Below are positions 38,009 through 41,187 of a stretch of 41,187 bases of DNA, one piece after another (position 1 is the first letter of the stretch; each line of letters begins with the position of its first letter). Source of the stretch: a virus; the IMG/VR virus record IMGVR_UViG_3300025778_000034, positions 1 through 41,187 of that record; one strand, 5' to 3'. The notes below the pieces were generated by a model that saw nothing but the letters and a program-made list of their open reading frames with translations, searched no databases and was not told where the DNA came from. A program made the position numbers and the translations under genes.

Positions 38009-38031
38009 AGTGCCAAAAGGCACTATCTTTG
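38009..38031 (+). repeat. AGTGCC-type hairpin overlapping a -7 box
   Basis: AGTGCC-AAAA-GGCACT (38009-38024) merges with TATCTTTG (38024-38031) before the gene at 38052, preceded by a -7-like TACCTTCG. As at 5221 and 6927, the hairpin is paired with a second -7 box. Confidence 0.5.
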
Positions 38032-38051
38032 CATCAACAAAATAACACAAT

Positions 38052-38252
38052 ATGTATATCACATATCATCAACAAATAAAAAAACCTGTTGAAGTGCAAA
38101 ATACTATCCCTCACGAAATTCTTTGTAAAGAATTAAAGGATAAGTTAAAGGAATGGAAAGTTGAACAACCTCGTTATTTTTTTGACGATAATGGTTTCTA
38201 TTGGTTTATCTATTTAGATAATGGCGATAGAATTGATACAAGATTAAATTAA
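38052..38252 (+). CDS. Hypothetical small protein
   Basis: 66 aa, with ILCKELKDKLKEWKVEQPRYFFDDNGFYWFIYLDNGD. Unusual promoter with the AGTGCC hairpin. Function unknown. Confidence 0.65.
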   Translation: MYITYHQQIKKPVEVQNTIPHEILCKELKDKLKEWKVEQPRYFFDDNGFYWFIYLDNGDRIDTRLN

Positions 38253-38287
38253 TTATGTTCAATATAGAACATTAAACTTATAGTGTA

Positions 38288-38346
38288 AAAGTCCGAATGT
38301 TTCTACATTCGGTTTGAATAAAGTGTTCCACGTGGAACACTTTATT
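38288..38346. terminator. Hairpin pair including parS-like palindrome (copy 12)
   Basis: CCGAATGT-TTCT-ACATTCGG at 38292-38312 is followed by AAAG + TGTTCCACGTGGAACA (38324-38339) + CTTT. It lies between the convergent genes at 38052 (+) and 38342 (-). Confidence 0.75.
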
Positions 38347-39049
38347 CTTTATTATTTTTTTTAACCCATCTATTATGATAACTACAAAGGGGTTGTAAAT
38401 TAGTATAGTGATTAAGTTTTAATAATTCTTCTTCATTAGTAGCAGTTGCTATTGGTATAATATGGTCTATATCCCATGTCTTATTAGGCTCTATTAATCC
38501 ATCAACAGGGTTTCCATAATTACTCCAGTTCATCCATGCTTTATCATTAATAAATTGTTTTTCTAAATGTAGTTTAAAATCTTCAAAAGAACAATTTAAA
38601 ATATTAAAAGTTTTTGATTCTTTTTTATATCCTTTACGATTAATAGATTTTGTTATTAAACTTCTTATATTACAACTTAATTTATATAAGGGGTCATTTT
38701 CTTTACGCTCTTTTGCTCTTTTATTGTTTTGCTCTTTGTTTATTTTTTGATAAACTTTTTGATAATCTTTTACAGATTCTATGTTGGTTTTTCTATATTC
38801 TTTATTATATTCTTTCTTTCTTTCATTATTTTCTTTCTTTTCATAATACTTTTTAGAATACATTTTAACTTTTTCTTTATTTTCTTTATTATATTCTTTA
38901 ATCTTTTCTTTATTTTCTTTGTAATAATCTTTATGATAATCCACTCTATTTTTATCATATTCTTTTTTCTTTTCTTTATTATTTTTATACCACTCTTTAA
39001 CTCTCTCACGATTTTTTTGTTTTTGTTCTTCTGATAATTCTTTTGCCAT
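38342..39049 (-). CDS. HNH homing-type endonuclease
   Basis: 235 aa. Residues 1-115 are Lys/Glu/Asn/Tyr repeats (KENKEKIKEYNKENKEK..). The C-terminal part has WDIDHIIPIATATN and LNHYTNLQPLCSYHNRW, as in the HNH gene at 1897. The middle (NILNCSFEDFKLHLEKQF) is shared with both other HNH genes. The long A/T-rich repeats cause many false ORFs on the opposite strand. Confidence 0.9.
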   Translation of the reverse strand: MAKELSEEQKQKNRERVKEWYKNNKEKKKEYDKNRVDYHKDYYKENKEKIKEYNKENKEKVKMYSKKYYEKKENNERKKEYNKEYRKTNIESVKDYQKVYQKINKEQNNKRAKERKENDPLYKLSCNIRSLITKSINRKGYKKESKTFNILNCSFEDFKLHLEKQFINDKAWMNWSNYGNPVDGLIEPNKTWDIDHIIPIATATNEEELLKLNHYTNLQPLCSYHNRWVKKNNKE

Positions 39050-39195
39050 TTTTAAGATTATTTTTGTTTAGTAAGTTTAAATATATTATATTTGCGTCAT
39101 ACTATATTAGTATATATTAATTAATGAAAGTTGATTTTACACTATGTTTTCTTAAAAATAAATTTGTTTATTTTTAAGAAAATACTTATCTTTGT

Positions 39196-39255
39196 AATGT
39201 CAAATTAAGACAGACGCTTTATAAAATAAGTGAAGGAATCAGAAGTAGGCTGCCT
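39196..39255 (+). ncRNA. Repeated small RNA, copy 11
   Basis: Promoter TTTG at 39163, TATCTTTG at about 39187. GTC..GAC hairpin, CGCTT-TATAAAA-TAAGTG, GAAGGAATCAGAAGTAGGCTGCC. Closest to copy 6 but without its terminator stem. Confidence 0.7.
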
Positions 39256-39347
39256 ATTAAAAAATGTTCTATGTGAAAAAAATAATTAAAAAAAGATTTG
39301 TTTAATAACTTTATATCCCTTATATTTGCATCATTAAATAACACACT

Positions 39348-39614
39348 ATGTCTTTGCGCCCTCTTAGAACTTATGTTCGCTTAAATCGTACTATCGGTAA
39401 TACTGATAAAAGAACAGATGACCCTGCTACTTATGAAATGGTAGTACCTATCAAATTAAAAGATGGTAGTTTTGCTGTGCCTAATGATGGCAGACTACAT
39501 TTATTTTATAGGGATGCTCTTAAAGATGGTGAAACTGTGCTTGTTTATAAAGACAAATTGAGTTGGAACACTTTGAGAAAAGACGATAGAATTATAGAAA
39601 TGTATCAAAGTTAA
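39348..39614 (+). CDS. Hypothetical small protein
   Basis: 88 aa, basic, beta-rich (GSFAVPNDGRLHLFYRD). Promoter at about 39297-39329. Function unknown. Confidence 0.7.
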   Translation: MSLRPLRTYVRLNRTIGNTDKRTDDPATYEMVVPIKLKDGSFAVPNDGRLHLFYRDALKDGETVLVYKDKLSWNTLRKDDRIIEMYQS

Positions 39615-39650
39615 TTTGTTTGGTAACTTAAAAACACTTATATTTGCAGT

Positions 39651-39821
39651 ATGAAAAAAATATTTGTTTCTTTACGATTTGATACACCTTTTGGTAATTT
39701 TGTACATACAGGTATTGTAACTGCTAAAATTATAAACAATAAAGCAGTAGTAAGCCCCTCAAAAATATTTGAAAAGGTTTTTGGTTTTACTTTACCAAAT
39801 CACTCAATAATTCATTATTAA
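39651..39821 (+). CDS. Hypothetical small protein
   Basis: 56 aa, basic (KKIFVSLRFDTPFGNFVHTGIV). ATG four bases after TATATTTG. Function unknown. Confidence 0.6.
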   Translation: MKKIFVSLRFDTPFGNFVHTGIVTAKIINNKAVVSPSKIFEKVFGFTLPNHSIIHY

Positions 39822-39874
39822 ATTTGTTTAGTAATTATTTTTACCTTATATTTGCATCAACAAAAAAATATACT

Positions 39875-40084
39875 ATGGCAGATAATAAAAAAATATTCAA
39901 AATTCCTGTAAGTTGGGAAGTTTATGGTCAAGTTATGATTGAAGCAGAATCAATCGAAGAAGCTATTAAGATTTTTAAAGAAACAGAAGATGAAATATCT
40001 TTACCCTTAGAAAGTAATTATGTAGATGGCTCTTTCAAATTAAATGACGAAGAAACAGCATATTTAATTAATTCTGAAAATTAA
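39875..40084 (+). CDS. DpnD/PcfM-like small protein
   Basis: 69 aa from ATG at 39875. FKIPVSWEVYGQVMIEAESIEEAIKIFKE then VDGSFKLNDEE matches the pattern of DpnD/PcfM-like proteins (a strand, V.IEA.S.EEAI helix, and a final strand). Role unclear. Confidence 0.55.
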   Translation: MADNKKIFKIPVSWEVYGQVMIEAESIEEAIKIFKETEDEISLPLESNYVDGSFKLNDEETAYLINSEN

Positions 40085-40150
40085 ATTTGTTTAGTAAATA
40101 AAAAACACATATCTTTACACTTTAATAATTCACACTTAAAATTTACACAC

Positions 40151-40456
40151 ATGGCAAAGAAAGTTGGTAACAAAATTGATTGGAGTTTTATCGTTAAAAC
40201 ATCTAACGAAACAGATGTAGTTGATACAACAGAAGCTGATAAAGCAGGGTTAAAAAAAGTCGCTGATATGTTATACCTTATCGGTGCGGATTCCCTTGAA
40301 GTAGTTAAGTTTAAAAACAAAGAGGACAAAGTTGTATCAACTTTCGGACTTATGAGTTTGTTTAAGGCTGGAACTGCCGAAACAGAGTTGATAAAATACA
40401 TTAAGCAACAAATAAAGGATAATGAGGATATTACTCAAATCCAAATAATAGCTTAA
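40151..40456 (+). CDS. Hypothetical protein
   Basis: 101 aa, mixed charge, helical parts (ETDVVDTTEADKAGLKKVADM). Relatively G+C-rich codons for this region. TTTG/TATCTTTG promoter, leader about 40 bases. Followed by a palindromic terminator. Confidence 0.65.
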   Translation: MAKKVGNKIDWSFIVKTSNETDVVDTTEADKAGLKKVADMLYLIGADSLEVVKFKNKEDKVVSTFGLMSLFKAGTAETELIKYIKQQIKDNEDITQIQIIA

Positions 40457-40468
40457 AATCTATTAATA

Positions 40469-40501
40469 AAAAGAGTGTTCCACGTGGAACACTCTTTTTT
40501 A
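40469..40501. terminator. Bidirectional terminator with parS-like palindrome (copy 13)
   Basis: AAAAGAG + TGTTCCACGTGGAACA (40476-40491) + CTCTTTTTT between convergent genes at 40151 (+) and 40499 (-). Confidence 0.85.
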
Positions 40502-41187
40502 ATTATCTCTTTTAATCCATCTATTTTCATATATACAAAGTGGTTGTAAGTTTGTATAATGATTAAGTTTTAATATATCAACTTCATTTATAGCACTCGA
40601 TAAAGGCATAATATGGTCTATTTCCCAGTTTTTATTGGGTTCTATTAATCCATCAACAGGATTTCCATAATTTTCCCAAGACATCCATTCGGTAAATTGT
40701 TTTTCTATATGATTTTTAAAATCTTCAAAAGAACAGCCTATAATATCAAAAGTTTTTGATTCTTTTTTATATCCATTTCTATAAAATGAGTTACCTATTA
40801 AAGACCTCATATTAGTTTTTAATTTAAAAAAAATATCATTTATTCTTCTTTCTTTATCTCTTTTTCTTCTTAACTCCCTATTAATTTCTTTTTGTTCTTC
40901 ATTTAAAGAAAAATAATATTCTTTCTTTTTATTTAAAATATCTTCTTTATTATCACTATAATAGACTTTCTTTTTTAATGTTAATATTTCTTTATTATCT
41001 TCTCTATATTTTTTCTTTTTAATAGAAATTGAATCTTTATTTTTTTCATGATATTCTTTTTTCTTCAAAAGTATATCTTCTTTATTTTTTTTATTATATT
41101 CATTTTGTCTTTTTAAGTATTTCTCTTTATTTTTTAAATAATATTCTTTTTTCTTTTGTTTTTTTAATTCTTTGCTTATTTCTTTTT
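40499..41187 (-). CDS. HNH homing-type endonuclease, 5' part beyond the window
   Basis: The reading frame is open through the right edge; codons upstream of the first listed TTG continue in frame as Lys-rich repeats (KNKEKYLKRQNEYNKKNKED), so the start lies outside. C-terminal HNH: WEIDHIMPLSSA and LNHYTNLQPLCIYENRW. Compared with the two other copies the D of DID is E. At least 229 codons are visible. Confidence 0.85.
   Translation of the reverse strand, partial: KEISKELKKQKKKEYYLKNKEKYLKRQNEYNKKNKEDILLKKKEYHEKNKDSISIKKKKYREDNKEILTLKKKVYYSDNKEDILNKKKEYYFSLNEEQKEINRELRRKRDKERRINDIFFKLKTNMRSLIGNSFYRNGYKKESKTFDIIGCSFEDFKNHIEKQFTEWMSWENYGNPVDGLIEPNKNWEIDHIMPLSSAINEVDILKLNHYTNLQPLCIYENRWIKRDN

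Noticed and set aside
38650-39034. Phe/Ile-rich ORFs on the plus strand and a Lys/Ile-rich ORF on the minus strand
   Set aside because: Shadows of the Lys-rich repeats of the HNH gene at 38342-39049.

Overview
The window is an AT-rich (roughly 27% G+C by eye), gene-dense accessory region, most likely from a large bacteriophage (less likely a phage-plasmid) of a Bacteroidota host. The host assignment rests on the promoters. Nearly every gene or short gene pair has its own promoter, TTTG, then about 20 bases, then TA(T/A)NTTTG, which is the -33/-7 architecture of Bacteroidota. ATG often follows the -7 box by only 3-5 bases, and no Shine-Dalgarno sequences are seen. Phage features are the very short unknown genes, five to six free-standing homing-type endonucleases (HNH and PD-(D/E)XK), a DUF6011-type gene, a DpnD/PcfM-like gene, two 2OG-Fe(II) oxygenase-like genes and a tRNA cluster. 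No structural, replication or lysis genes are present.

Layout. 1-2955: small unknown and membrane genes, one HNH gene and a Rossmann-like nucleotide-hydrolase or deoxyribosyltransferase-like gene. 2956-9400: a tRNA and structured-RNA region with about ten tRNA-like genes, very few of them canonical. They carry hairpins in the D-loop, intron-like inserts in the anticodon loop, expanded variable arms, 8-nt or collapsed anticodon loops, and one lacks the whole anticodon arm. Two sit within a roughly 900-nt structured RNA, and two PD-(D/E)XK endonuclease genes lie between them. 9400-22400: about 30 short genes, including an H/S-repeat secreted protein, a TPM-domain (YgcG-like) protein, lipoproteins, a possible Tad2-like protein and both oxygenases. 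22440-24890: a tandem array of six matching RNA hairpins directly upstream of a 601-aa protein with a TerD-like C-terminus. 24948-28600: an interrupted tRNA-Ile, a methyltransferase-like gene, a cupin, a zinc-ribbon endonuclease and others. 28680-41187: more small genes, a roughly 500-nt pseudoknotted RNA at 34045-34560 and two more HNH genes, the last running off the window.

Three repeated elements tie the region together. (1) Thirteen copies of a parS-like 16-bp palindrome, mostly inside terminator stems, but one inside a coding sequence and one without a T-run. (2) Eleven copies of a small RNA gene with its own promoter and compensatory changes in two hairpins, usually divergent from the next gene cluster. 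(3) 5'-terminal hairpins and boxA-like motifs ahead of the structured RNAs. The picture is of an RNA-centred accessory region. Gene functions are mostly unknown, and RNA folds were found by hand pairing, not by computation.
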